The notes below the pieces were generated by a model, which ran no database searches, was not told where the DNA came from, and saw only the letters and a program-made list of their open reading frames with translations. Below are positions 1-11,454 of a stretch of 64,000 bases of DNA, piece by piece (position 1 is the first letter of the stretch; the number at the start of each line of letters is the position of its first letter). The position numbers were made by a program, and so were the translations under genes. The DNA is from Talaromyces rugulosus (taxonomy: Eukaryota > Ascomycota > Eurotiomycetes > Eurotiales > Trichocomaceae): NCBI RefSeq assembly GCF_013368755.1, contig NC_049562.1, positions 2,542,001 through 2,606,000 of the forward strand, given 5' to 3'.

Positions 1-84
1 CTTTCGCTCTTCGACAAGTTTTTCGGGGGTGCGTCTGGTCACTCTGATAAGTATCAGGTGCCGGAGTATGAGTGGGTGGCCTAA
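1..84 (+). CDS. C-terminal end of an unidentified protein (partial)
   Basis: The first 84 bases read as one open frame that enters from outside the window and ends at TAA (82-84). The 27 visible residues end in ...VPEYEWVA, with an aromatic and glycine-rich stretch (LFDKFFGG) before it. This is too short to assign a family. It is called coding because the frame is open with ordinary codon use and the sequence turns AT-rich straight after the stop. It could also be a chance open frame. Confidence 0.4.
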   Translation, partial: LSLFDKFFGGASGHSDKYQVPEYEWVA

Positions 85-663
85 AGGCATGTTCTTGTAT
101 CTAATTTTGCGGACTCCGACATCAATATTCAAAGCTTTTAGTTGCTAACATCGCACGACACTCCCCAGCTTATTACCAATGGACGGATTAAAGACATAAC
201 CCCTAGAGATGCAATGTGTTGATTACGAGCTATAGTGCTATATACCATATAATGTATACTTGATATAATTTTTAGTATTCTAAATCAATTTCTACTTATT
301 ATAGCTTTATAATAGTAGTAATACTGTATCTAAAACTATTATAATAATATTCAATACCAACTAGAGCTAATAATTATTTATAATTATAGATATTAATAAA
401 ATAAGATTATGGTACTTGATAGATTTCCATTGATGCAGGAATTCGCATGAGAAGCAGTACAGTCACTACAGTGACATAGTAGTAAGCAGGAGTTTGACCG
501 CGGAGCACTCAACGCGTGGCGCGTCCCGCCGTCGACCTTACTCAAACGTTCACTTCCCTCAAACGCAAGACACAGAAATCGCCACGGAGTGAGTGCAAAA
601 TACGCCCGGAAAATTAGACTCCAGCTTCTCCGTCATTTTCCACCGCTCTCCACCGTATTGGCG
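85..663. other. Intergenic, AT-rich upstream region of pnk1
   Basis: No gene seen. Bases 200-420 are strongly AT-rich with runs of TATA/ATTA; 480-560 is GC-richer and probably holds the promoter of the kinase/phosphatase gene that follows. No clear TATA box was identified. Confidence 0.5.
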
Positions 664-2570
664 ATGAAGAGATCGAGCTCTCTTGCTGGCGCGGTGTCTC
701 CGCCGCCGCTCAAACGCAAGGTCGAGTCAACTGCTACAAGTGAGACTAATCCAACAAACGACTTCCTATTTCTATATATATATTCTCTAACAACTTTATT
801 TCCAAAAAATAGAATCGTCTGTCGCCTCATTCTTCACCCCGACATCACAGAAAAAGCCCGAAAAAGTGTCATGGCGGATCGTCAACAAAAGCCTCATTGT
901 CGGTAAATACGCCAGCGATCCCAGCGCAAGCGAGAAACTCGACTCGACTCGACGACGCAGAGTGGCGGCATTTGACTTTGTGCGTTTTCTACAACAAGAT
1001 TTTTTTTAATTGTGTTTGTGTGTTAATTGTCTCTCTCTCCCAGGACTCAACTCTTATATCGACGGCTTCGGGTAACCGGTTTGCGAGAGATGCTGCGGAT
1101 TGGAAGTGGTGGAATGGCAAGGTTCCGGAAAGACTAAAACAGTTGAATTCAGAGGGGTGTGTTTGTGTATCTCAGGCCAGCGGCTTACCTGGCTGGCTGG
1201 AGCTAAAAGGCTAAAAAGCTAAGCAGATACCAAGTCGTCGTCCTCTCCAACCAAAAGAAAATCAGCCTCCAGACAGAAATCAAGGGCGGACGAACCGAGT
1301 CCAAAAGCCTGACAACATTCAAAGAAAAAGCCCTGGCCGTTATGCGCCAACTCGACATCCCGCTCAGCATATATGCAGCTACGCAGGCCGACGAGTACCG
1401 GAAACCCAGAACGGGAATGTGGAAGGAGTTGGTGGACGACTACGATCTCGATCTTGACGACCGGTTGGATCTTAAAGGGTCTTTTTTTGTGGGTGATGCA
1501 GCTGGGCGGCCAGCTGATCACTCGTGTTCTGATCGGTATGTTTCTTTTTTTGGAAAAATTCGGACAAATGCTAAACCAACTGGTCATTATAGCGACTTTG
1601 CAGAGAATGCCGGTCTTGATTTCAAGACGCCAGAGGAGTTCTTCCTTGGTGCAAAGCCGGAGCAAGTGATACGAAAGTTTGATCCTACGTCGTACATCAA
1701 CGGCGACCCTGATGCTGCAGGTGAGCCTCTCTTTCCCTCCTTCCCTCCCTCTCTCTCAACTGGCGTCATATATCCGTTACACAACCAGATATAGCATAAC
1801 CCCTCACTTTCTCAACGGTTTCTTTTCTTTCCTGTTTTTAACAAAGTACTTGCAGTCACACCCACCTTCTCGAAACTGCATCCACTCGAACTGGTCATCT
1901 TCTGCGGCAGCCCGGGTGCCGGCAAGTCGACATTCTATTGGAAATATCTCCAGCCGTTGGGATACGAGCGAGTGAACCAGGACATTCTCAAATCGGTACG
2001 CCTTTTTTCTTTTCTTTTTTTAACTGCCTGTGTAAAAAAAAAACAAAACTGATTGTATATGTGGGAAACAGCGTCCAAAATGCATCAAAGTCGCCAAAGA
2101 GCACCTAGCCGCTGAGAAGTCTGTCGTCGTTGGTATGCTATGGATTCCTCTCAATATATTAAAACCAAGAAAACTAAAATTCATAACAAAAAGACAACAC
2201 AAACGCCGGCGCCGAAACACGTGCATACTGGACGCAAATCGCACAGGAATTCAAAATCCCTATCCGCTGCATCTACTTTACATCACCGCCGGCGCTGTGC
2301 AAACACAACGATGCTGTGCGCGCTGCAAATCCTCTTTTAGTACCCCCCCCCCTCTTTTTTTTTTTTCACAAAAAAGATGAAGAAGAATCTAACAAGGTTT
2401 TCAAGAACCCCGAATCACGAACTAGTCTGCCCGGTATCGCGTTTGGCGATTTCGCGCGGAGGTTTCAGGAACCCCAGCTCTCGGAAGGGTTCGAGGATAT
2501 CACAAAGGTGGATTTTACATTTCAGGGGGGTGATGAGGCTAAGAATGTGTGGTCGCGGTTTTGGGTTTAA
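664..2570 (+). CDS. pnk1: Bifunctional polynucleotide 3'-phosphatase / 5'-kinase (Pnk1/PNKP type)
   Basis: Repairs DNA strand-break ends by removing 3'-phosphates and adding 5'-phosphates. Spliced model: 664-739, 813-979, 1044-1156, 1227-1535, 1593-1720, 1856-1995, 2072-2132, 2194-2339, 2406-2570; this gives 434 residues in frame. The HAD phosphatase motif DFDST lies at residues 80-84, and the kinase P-loop GSPGAGKST at about 282-290. The conserved C-terminal NPESR..LPGIAFGDF follows. A basic N-terminus followed by SVASFFTP resembles a PCNA-type FF motif (inference). The last intron (2340-2405, 66 nt) holds C10 and T12 runs and a CTAAC branch site; reading through it stays open and would insert 22 foreign residues. 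The start at 664 is preferred because the SPPPLKRK region follows directly; an in-frame 589 start is possible. Confidence 0.93.
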
Positions 2571-3027
2571 ACTTTCAACACTATATTATTAGATAAAAAT
2601 GTTAAAAGGTGTATGTTGTTTACTTAATAAATTAATCCTAGCTAGATTGTGCTAGCTACTTTTGAAATGCTTTTTGGTTCCATGGCCAGCTCGCGCTGGA
2701 TATCTATCATACAAATCAGGAACGAAATAATTATATCACATGAATTTATCGAGAGCTGCCTCTTGTGAAGAGCGCACAGGTTGAAAGAGGAAAAAAAAAG
2801 TTTATGAAACGAGGTCGTCAAAAGAGCGTGGGTATAAAGAACGTCAGTCCCGGCGACTGGTAATCGTAAATATCATTAATCGGGGCTCGCAAAGAAAAAA
2901 AAAATTCAATACGTCGTGATGGTCGTTAGGCTGCAGAAAACAGCTCTTTAATAATTACACATGTCGAGTCGAAAATATTCAAGAGGAAAATAAAGGTGAC
3001 AAAATGTGGTGGAAAACAAGCCGTAAG
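2571..3027. other. Convergent intergenic region
   Basis: Lies between two convergent genes. Contains short A-runs (near 2790, 2895) and AT-rich stretches compatible with 3' untranslated regions on both strands. No gene or repeat seen. Confidence 0.5.
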
Positions 3028-4537
3028 CTAGGCCTGAGCCGCAGTCACTTGGGGCTGTGTTCGGTTGACGAGGTCGTGCAAGATTTGAAAGACATTGCGG
3101 CGCCGCGGAGACCTGCTTCTAGTCGGGCTCTGGAGCGCTGGTCCAACTGACATTGGTCCCACGATTTCTTCGTCGCCGAGTTCGGGGAACTTTTCGTTGT
3201 TGTACAGATGAGGGACCTTGATGCTTTCACTGCATGCCTGCTCGGTTGCACTTAGAGTAGCCACAAGCTGAACATCATTGGCAGCAAACGCTTCGAAATT
3301 TTGCTTCCATTCGGTCTCAATCGCGTCTAGTTTGTCCTTGGTGAACTGATAGATCATTGAGGTTTCCCCATAGTGTTCGCCGGTGCGCACCAGGTGCTTG
3401 GCATAATTGCAACGGGCGAGCAGCCAGTTCTCCCGGAATCTCTGAAAGGCAAAAGCATCAATCGTCTCAGGGATATACGGTTCTGGGTGAATACTGAAAT
3501 TGGCGTGTCCCAGTTTGGATGCCCATTCATCGTCGCCTTCTGAAATCACCAGAGGGGGAACGCCTTCGCCAGATATGGTGCGCAGGGTGGCTCCTCTGGC
3601 TCTGTTCAACGACGTCATTGACGGCTTGGATGACAAAGGGGGAGAGCGATGGGTAGAGCTGCGCGTGCTCGGAATTGCGGGGAAATCATTCAACTCGGAC
3701 ACGTCTGCAACCGACGGGGACTGCAAAGGCGAAGCAACCCCGGAGTCGGGCGCCGAGGTTTGATAAGTATTTAACGTGGGGGGAAGCAGCGGCGTGCTAG
3801 GCTTGGCTTCCAGCTCGGCTTCGTCGTCCATGCTTGCGCGGTTTGCTTTCTCAATGTCAATGACGCCCAGGCTACGGTTGCTGAGGCGCGTCGATTCGTG
3901 AGAAAGCCGATGGGGAGGCCGAGCGTCTTCGGATGAAACAGTCTTGCGCATGGCTGACGAGGTGGAACTGGCTCGGGACCGCAAACTGTTCATGAGTGAG
4001 GCATCGCTCTCGAATGACCGTTTCGATTTCCAGCGCGAAGACATGGAAGAAATTGTGGAGCCAAATCGGGGAAGACCTCTGGACGACAAGCTCTCGGAAC
4101 GTTGCCTGGAGTAGTCCATGTTGTAGATGTTTTCAGCCAAGTAGTGGTCATCATTCACCATCTCATGGGGCTCGCCGGTGAACTGGTCGAGGAAATAGCC
4201 TTCTAGAAGAAAGTCAGTAATGGAGTCCAAGTTGGGAGAGAACGCGCATTGGGGACTCACCAAAATAGTCATTTTCGAGGATTCTGCATGGTCTGTTGTA
4301 GGTCTCCTCTTTCACCTCGCGCAATTGAATTGGCAAGGAGCCCGTGCGTTCCATGGAGATGCCCATGCCAGGCGGCGGGATCAGAGAGGAAACAGAGCTG
4401 GAAAACTTGGGCTGCAATCGCGACAGCGAGAAAGGTGAAAAGGCAGGAGAAACTGGAGCCGAAGAATCGGCCGAGGCAGGAGAGGTTGGCATCTGCGGAG
4501 AGTTGCAACGATCGTGTGAAGAATCGATAGTATTCAT
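3028..4537 (-). CDS. Ser/Pro-rich fungal protein of unknown function
   Basis: Model: exon 1 4537-4261, exon 2 4202-3028 on the minus strand, with a 58-nt GTGAGT..TAG intron that joins NDYF to EGYFLDQF; 483 residues. The first 350 residues are low-complexity, rich in Ser, Pro and Arg, and probably disordered with many possible phosphorylation sites (RSES, SRSPRRR). A compact segment near residues 350-430 (PETIDAFAFQRFRENWLLAR..., then an acidic helix) looks like the only folded part. No signal peptide or membrane segment. I do not recognise a named domain. The well-formed intron and long frame make it a real gene. Confidence 0.8.
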
Positions 4538-5170
4538 ATTTGATCCGGTTCAAGAAGAGCCTGAGCTAGAGAGAAGCGGGGGGCAGTAGTGGTAGAGCTA
4601 GTTTCACGTCGAGGTAACAGGCATGGTGAAAATGATTGACAGTGGCGATGGGGAACGTTTTAGAGACAGACAAGTCGACAAGAGCGGGCACAAATGTCAG
4701 TGTCAGGCACGATGACACGACGGCCAGGTCAAACGGAGACAGGCGCTAAGGTGTTGCAGCGTTTGCAGCGTGGGAGACTTTGAAGAAGGCGGTAAAGTCA
4801 GTGAGATGGTTCCTGGACTGGATGCCACGACTGGGAAAATAGTCACCAGGTGCAGGTGATGCCAGTTGGAAGAGGTGGATAGGCTGCAGGAAGGACAGGT
4901 GCATGATATTTGTGGTGGGAGTAACAAAGCAGTGGGCTGGGCACTCACAGGTCAATCCTATTTGGTTCTGGACCGAGCCCTGCAAGCAAACAGCTCGATC
5001 CTAGTGCAAGTCTGACGACCTTAGCTGAGGGCTAGACACGATTCAGGTCAAGATCTGCAGGCGAGTGGACACGGCGTGTTGGCAGTCGCACAGGAGCCGT
5101 TTGCTGTTGTGTTTGCAGCGGTCACCGTTTTGAATGAGTGTTTGTCGAGAGGATGAGAGGAGGACAAGAG

Positions 5171-5194
5171 CGAGAGAGAGAGAGAGAGAGAGAA
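5171..5194. repeat. (GA)n microsatellite
   Basis: Uninterrupted GA dinucleotide run. On the minus strand this is a CT tract in the upstream region of the Ser/Pro-rich gene, a composition common in fungal core promoters. Confidence 0.85.
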
Positions 5195-8139
5195 GAGTAC
5201 AAACAGATCGTGCCGGGGAAGCATGAGAGAGAGAGAACCGAGACAGGGATCTGGGTTGCGCCGGCGGCATGTGATTGGCCAGGGACCTTGAAAGTGGGGC
5301 CACAAGGCGGCGACTGCCGTTACTGGCTGCAGCGGGAGCGTTCCTCCCCGCTGTGCCGGAGCCTGCTCCTTCCTTCTTTATCCTCGCACTTTTTCTCCGT
5401 TTCTTTTTTTTCATCTTTGTATTTATCGTCATATTCATACAACCATATTGTATTCTTTATTTGTTTATTAATATATATTATATTTATATTTAGATCTACA
5501 TATTCGAGGACTGTTACTATTATCGTTGTGTTTCTATATTTCAAATGCTACAACAGAGTAAACTTCGACCCAGACTGCTGGGGAGCGGTGTTTGCCCGGG
5601 ACCAAGGGAAGGTGGGGCCCCGGCCCACCTTCCATGGTCCATGTGCTTCCAGACGCAGGTGGAAGGAGCCAAGCCGGAAGCGGCCAAAAATCCTCCTTCC
5701 GCTGGTTGTGCTTGTGATGGTGGAAATTATTACCCACCCTTGCAGAGTCAGTCAATACGAGTCAATAACCACTATACACTGTATAGCAAGAGTATTGACG
5801 AAATAGCTCTTGGGCAGCGTCTGGCAGCTACAGCAGGCTGAGGTGTCCGCGTGCTGGCGTGTGTGCCTTGCAGCTTGGCAGATCTCGGGAAAATAGCTCC
5901 GGTCGCGCGGGATTTAATGATCATCCTCATCATTCTGTGAATCTGTACGGCCGACAATAATAATAATAATAATAGGGCCAAAGGCAAACTGCCAAAGTCA
6001 AACGCAGACCAGCGCTGAATGATCAACATGACATCACCCTGCGATCGGCACAAACTAACAGGTATGGCTGTATGCGGTATGCTCCAATAACCACCGGGAC
6101 AATTTCCAAATCCTGCAAATACGAGCCGAACAAGGATTCCCCCTGGTCGTTAGGACATTTCCCCGGCTATTCCTCCAACCTCCGACAAATGCCTCGTACC
6201 GGCTTATTCCATCAGTTTCTTAATTCAATTTATTTTTATTTTTTTTAACAAAAAAAAATCTGATTGATGCATGGTGACGGTCCAGTCTATTATCGGCGAC
6301 ATCGGCGGTCAGATGTGTCAGCAGCCTCATCAAACGGACCGCAGCCACCCAGCCATGACGTTGCAGTCGTTGGTTGGCGCAGAAATTTTTTTTTTTTTTT
6401 CCAGCTTGGTTAAACTCATATAAGGTATAGCTTAGTTCTCGCCAACGCAGGTACCGCGTCCTCTCATTTGCTGCTGGGATTATCCCCTCTCAAGTCACAG
6501 GTCGCCACGGCACAGCCTTGTTGGTTAGTTTTAATCATTATTGATTATTATTGGGAGGGGAAGAGCTGTGTATTTCCGGGCTGCACGAGCAATCACAAGA
6601 AAGATAATAATTATTAATCTCAGAATAATAATATTAATAAAAATAATAATAATGTTGGCGATATTATTAATACAGTCTATATGTATTACTTACAGAGAAG
6701 CACCCGATTTGCTGCCTTGCTGTGGGTGCATCGAGTGAAAAGTAAAACTCTTCATTATCCACCGTCATACTGTGCCATTATGTTACTAATGACCTGTCTA
6801 CAGCACCTTTCTTAATAATAATAATCAGAACAACAACAACAAGAAGAAGAATCGAATCGTGTGTCTACCTTCCTATTTGGGTAGTTCCGAGGTAGCGTGG
6901 CAGCCAGCCGAAAGCCTGTTGGACCCGCGCCAATCATGGCGAACGGTGGCGAACTCTTTCCATGGTTCGGCCGCGCCGATGTTTTTTGTTCTTCCACTTT
7001 CTCTCTCTCTCTGTATACAACAATATAGTAATTATACATCCATCAGATGTCTCATATCAATACATCTGGACGAATCTAGACTTGTTATGAAGTGGACCTC
7101 TTGTTTACCAATATTTAGGTGATTATTCTTCTACGCTTGGACTCAAAAAGTATCCAGATTCAGTCCAGGCCATATCCACTCTATACAGAGTGGTAGAGTA
7201 GGACGACCCGTTTTACCTAAACCAGTCTAGCCTTCTGTCAAAATTTTCAAGTCGAGACTTTTTACGGAGTACTACTAGTCTACTACATACTTCCTTAGTA
7301 CCTGTACAACATCAGTAGACTAAAGACTTACAGTTTACTAGACTAGCATGAACAAAAACATCCCGCAGTGACATTACCTTACATTATTATCCCCGAGTCC
7401 CCGGTCCTAAACTGTGGTACACTACCACACGCTACGCATTGTTCAACTTTTGACACATGCACAATTTGCACAGCCAGTGGTCTAGATCTTGTCTATCAAC
7501 AGGGGGGGAAATTTTTCACTGCCCACCATGCTGTTTGTTTATGATGATAAAAATAGTATCCGGTGAACTATTGATCAATGTCATTATCCACACAATTGCT
7601 CTGTGCGCTGATGTCATGCATGTCATGGCATATGTTCTAGCCCTAGCAGACACCTATAGGGTTCTACTCGTCTTGACTAGAGAGTAGTAGTCGTAGTAGT
7701 CGTAGTATGTATCAACAGGGCTGGGTTGGCCCTCTTGTCTAATGCAAGTCTAGTTTTAGATACATGTCTAGCACGCAACTTCAGTTTCACAAGGGCACGG
7801 TGCATGCTAGGCTGCATGTAAGGCTGTTGCTATTGATCTAGATCGATCTGTTGGTTGTAGGTTTGACATTGATGTAACATGCAAATTACTGTAGGGTATA
7901 ATTAACTACAGGGCTATATTTACATGCATTGCAGTAGTTCAAAGACATGGGGCTTCTGTCAGATTTTGACATGGTAAATAATTCTCAACGTATTTGCTTT
8001 TAATTGCTAGTCACTGTCGGAGTTGAGTAACCACCTTTAACCGAGTAGATTTACAAGTCTAATAACACGATATGTCTGGAAAAACACTGTATGTATTTTT
8101 GAATAGCATTTTGAGTCCTTGTTAACAATACCGGTTTTT

Positions 8140-8162
8140 GGGGGGGGAGGGGGGGGGGGGGG
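8140..8162 (+). repeat. Long G-run (G8-A-G14)
   Basis: Twenty-two guanines interrupted by one adenine, in otherwise AT-rich DNA. The length could be a sequencing estimate. Such a tract can form G-quadruplex structures. Confidence 0.8.
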
Positions 8163-8587
8163 ACACAGATACCGTTCTACACATACCTTACTGTTACCAA
8201 AGTCACTACATAGAGAAATTTATAGGCGTAGTGACTTTCTACGACGTATCAGCAATATAATAATGTTGCAAAATATAAATAGTTACAACCCGCTGGCAAG
8301 TTATATAATCTTATACATTACAGAAAATCTAAATCTTTATATTTCTTGGTACATTGCAAATTAAATTACAATCTATATAGAAATCGCTTGTATTTTTAGT
8401 ATTCTAATTATAAACTGAAAAAGCTACAGCGAGGCTTGCACCAATGCCTATACTAAAACTTGTATATAGGATTAATATAACAGTGTATTCAGAAAGCTAC
8501 AGCAAGCCCTGTAGGCCTACACGCCCCAATTTGACGCGCCTAAGAAGCCGGAAAGTTGGTTAGCAAAACCATCTTGGGGAGAATTAA

Positions 8588-8800
8588 CAATGTACTGAGG
8601 AAGTTTGCAAGAAGCCTACAGCAAAGCCTGCAAGCTGGTTAATAAGGGTATATTAAGAGGAGGGGGGTTGACAACGTACTCAGGAAGCTTGCAGGTCACG
8701 CTGCAAGATTATGTACTCCGATTTAACACGCCTGATAATCCTACAAGCCAGTTAGTACGGCCTTATAAAGGGTATTGCGATGTACTGAGGAAGCTTATAA
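8588..8800 (+). repeat. Diverged tandem repeat, about 85-105 bp units
   Basis: The core GTACTSAGGAAGYTT occurs near 8591, 8675 and 8781, each followed by similar AAGCCTGCAAG/ACAAGCCAGTTA words. Units have drifted. The same AAGCC..GCAAGC vocabulary begins upstream near 8430. No coding frame is preserved. Confidence 0.55.
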
Positions 8801-9869
8801 TAAGACCTACCTGCGCACACTGATTGGGGAGAAGATTGATACATGTATGGGTGAGAAGCGTACTCTTATATACCAGTCACCGAGGGTGGTGTTGATATGC
8901 TATATTTACAAATATTAATTTAGGATAAATGCATTGACGCGTAGTTCAATGCTTGTTTGTAAGTCCATCAATTTAAAAAATTGATTTTTATTGGTTCTGT
9001 ATATAAATTATATGGTTACAGTTTAATATGGATCAAGATTTTGATACGTTACAGGAATTCTACAACATTATGAAAAATTGCAATGTATTGAAACTGGTTA
9101 TATTATGGTTTTCATTATGTATCAAAACATATTGATGTTAATAACACTGAAATCAGCAATGTATTATTAGTGTAACAATAATGATACCAACCTTTGGCTG
9201 TATAACCGTTACCAAGCTACTCAACGCTGCAGCAACGTTGCTAACGGCATCCCCGATCCCCAGAAATCCGGTATGGAAAGAAAGGTATAACTTGATGTCA
9301 CTAGGAGATATTATTAACATTGGCAAACAACAGCCAGACTTGGATGTTCTATGATACTTGGAATACAAACATCTCTACGATGAGTTTTGATAATCGTGAC
9401 CTTTTTAACTAAGTTTAATTTTATTTAATTCGTAAGAACTTGTCTACTACATGTACATACGCTGTATATGTTTTCTTTCCATGCCGAATATACCACGAAG
9501 AACATGCATAACCCGTTCCTATCTTGATTTATATTTATCACCAAGACTGCATACTTCTGCGTTATATAGTGTTTTACTGTATGACTATATTGGGCTTTGA
9601 GTAAGGGTTAAACCTAAGACATCAAGGCAGCAAAGACAACCAAGAGTGGTACTGCGTTAGAGATAATCTTATATAGAACTAGAAAATGATTAGTCTGGCA
9701 TACATACTAATATCTCTTTATTTTTATAAAATAAATATATAATAACAGTTTAAATTTTTCATTTTCTACTGTTATTAACAATTAATAATGACTATAATAT
9801 TCCCTGACCTATAACTCATAACACCTAACTAGAAGACCCAACCGCTATTTATGATTATTTTTCCGAATA

Positions 9870-10904
9870 CTACCTATTAAATCCCCCGGGAGCGGGACGT
9901 GCTGGCGGATAATGTGTGATGGCAGCATGATCACCATTTAATTCATAAATGGGCAATACCGTCGGCTGGTTCGTACCTCCTCTGGGTGGTGAAACAGATG
10001 TGTCATCTGCTTCCGAGAGGGCATTCCCCGCAACTTCCGTCGGCGCACGCCGTACCTCAGGTTTGTAATAACCCATGGCAGCATTCCCAGAAGGTGGTAC
10101 AGCAGCAGCAGCAGCAGCAGCTTTCCTTTGCTTTGATTTCCACCAGAACCAGAATATGCCCAGGCCCAGAATGATAACAACCAGTGGCACGGCCACCCCG
10201 ATTCCAGCCTTTGCGCCCGTGGACAGGCCGGTGGAGGAATCTGAAGACGACCCGTCTGATCCGCTAGCTTGATTTGGTGCTGAAGCTGTTGTTGCTGTTG
10301 CTGTTGCAGACGTTGTCGTGGCGGTAGGAGCTCCAGTTGCAGTGGATGTTGCGGTGGTAGATGTGGTCGAAACCAAGGTTGTCGTGGCTGCATAGTCCTC
10401 TGGAGGGATCACTCCTGGCCAGAGGACCGTGACTCGTGTGTATTCACCCTTTGAGACATACTGGTCTTGGGTGACGGTCAACCGGACCTTGGTAGTTGTA
10501 ATGTTGTTGCTAAAAGGCAATCTGACAACGGTGCCGTTGTTGCCAGTGACGGTTGCAGCTTCGTTCCAATCTGACCCATCCCATGTATCAATGCTGAAAT
10601 CGATGGGGACACCGTCTGGATTGCTCACCAGTGTCACACCATTCAGAATGATGTAGCTGGGGCTTGTGATGGTCAGAATGTCAGGGTATTCGCCTGGCGT
10701 GTTGTCATTCCAAAAAGTGTTTAGGTTCCCGTTGATAGCATTACTGGCAAAATACGTTCGAAGCACTCCATTGTCGGTATTCGTCGCTGCTACTGACGAG
10801 GCATTTGCAATTGTTCCGGATGGCCAGGGCGGAAGTACCAGTCCTGCGGCTATCAGGTGGCCCTGACCGAGCAGAAGAGCCGCGAGGCAGTACAACCTCT
10901 TCAT
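9870..10904 (-). CDS. Type I membrane protein with discoidin-like (F5/8 type C) ectodomain
   Basis: Single-exon frame; ATG at 10904 gives 344 residues beginning with a classical signal peptide (MKRLYCLAALLLGQG), which is why the longer in-frame start was not used. Residues about 30-165 have the pattern of a galactose-binding-like beta-sandwich (AINGNLNTFWND, GEYPDILTI, then a Thr/Val-rich strand set). A Ser/Thr/Ala linker that is probably O-glycosylated follows, then a membrane helix at about 233-255 (VPLVVIILGLGIFWFWW), a basic stop-transfer KSKQRK and a cytosolic tail with a poly-Ala run from a GCA repeat. Likely a cell-surface sensor or adhesin (inference). A TATA box lies about 60 bases upstream. 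Confidence 0.85.
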   Translation of the reverse strand: MKRLYCLAALLLGQGHLIAAGLVLPPWPSGTIANASSVAATNTDNGVLRTYFASNAINGNLNTFWNDNTPGEYPDILTITSPSYIILNGVTLVSNPDGVPIDFSIDTWDGSDWNEAATVTGNNGTVVRLPFSNNITTTKVRLTVTQDQYVSKGEYTRVTVLWPGVIPPEDYAATTTLVSTTSTTATSTATGAPTATTTSATATATTASAPNQASGSDGSSSDSSTGLSTGAKAGIGVAVPLVVIILGLGIFWFWWKSKQRKAAAAAAAVPPSGNAAMGYYKPEVRRAPTEVAGNALSEADDTSVSPPRGGTNQPTVLPIYELNGDHAAITHYPPARPAPGGFNR

Positions 10905-10965
10905 GGCGCAGAGAGAGCAATCGAGGACGCCTTTGTCATCAATGCTCGTAGGTGGGACTGCCTGG

Positions 10966-10972
10966 TTTATAA
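10966..10972 (-). promoter_or_regulatory. TATA box of the discoidin-like gene
   Basis: Minus strand reads CCCTTTATAAACC, about 60 bases before the ATG at 10904, in a normal position for a fungal TATA promoter. Confidence 0.6.
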
Positions 10973-11424
10973 AGGGAGTGAATGTTGTACAGCCTTTTTT
11001 TTTATGGCACACTGCGGCTGGAGGGGGCAGGGCGGGCCGTGCCCTCTGTCTGTTGGCCTAGTTACTATTTAGGTCAGTAAAATCACGAGGTAGCTTTATT
11101 TAACCCCTGATGGCGTGTTGATTGGAGGGGCTCTGTTGGCCAAGGAAATCTAGTGCGATCTCCGTTTTTGGGGTCTGATTTGGTATTATATTATTATAAA
11201 GTCTGAAGCTATAATAACTCCAGATCTTCTCTACGGGGAAAATGTTTTTGCACGAAAAAAAAAGAAAAAGAAAAAAAAGAGACGAATTAAGATCTGTCCA
11301 AAAAATGAGTATGAAGATTGTGGTTATTGTGGTAGAATTTATGCGCGATCCTATATAGGGTATATATGGTTAGGGTGCCTGGGCAGTAATTCAATATATT
11401 ATACATTTACGCGGCTGCTAGGGC

Positions 11425-11454
11425 GGAAATAATATTTAATCATATATTATTTCC
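11425..11454. repeat. Perfect inverted repeat, 11-bp arms
   Basis: GGAAATAATAT and ATATTATTTCC separated by 8 bases. Flanked by GC-rich words GCTAGGGC and GAGGCTGC in otherwise AT-rich DNA. May be a foldback end of an extinct element. Confidence 0.75.

Larger units (their letters stand above)
4538..9869. other. Gene desert with AT-rich and low-complexity DNA
   Basis: No gene could be supported. 4538-5300 is the likely long promoter/5' UTR of the preceding minus-strand gene and contains a GA repeat (about 5171-5194). 5958-5975 is an ATA/AAT microsatellite and 6540-6660 is rich in ATTATTA. From about 6.8 kb the sequence becomes AT-rich, dense in CTAG-containing words, with scattered stops in all frames, as in decayed transposon DNA. 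TAG/TCG triplet repeats lie at 7683-7706, a G-run at 8140-8162 and diverged tandem copies at 8588-8800. Confidence 0.55.

Noticed and set aside
4746..5841. Several open frames of 70-220 codons on both strands
   Set aside because: They overlap a GA microsatellite and a GC-rich upstream region, have no family features, and disagree between strands; better read as promoter/5' UTR.
6859..7122. 87-codon plus-strand frame in the desert
   Set aside because: Low-complexity serine/leucine tract from a CT run; no homologous features.
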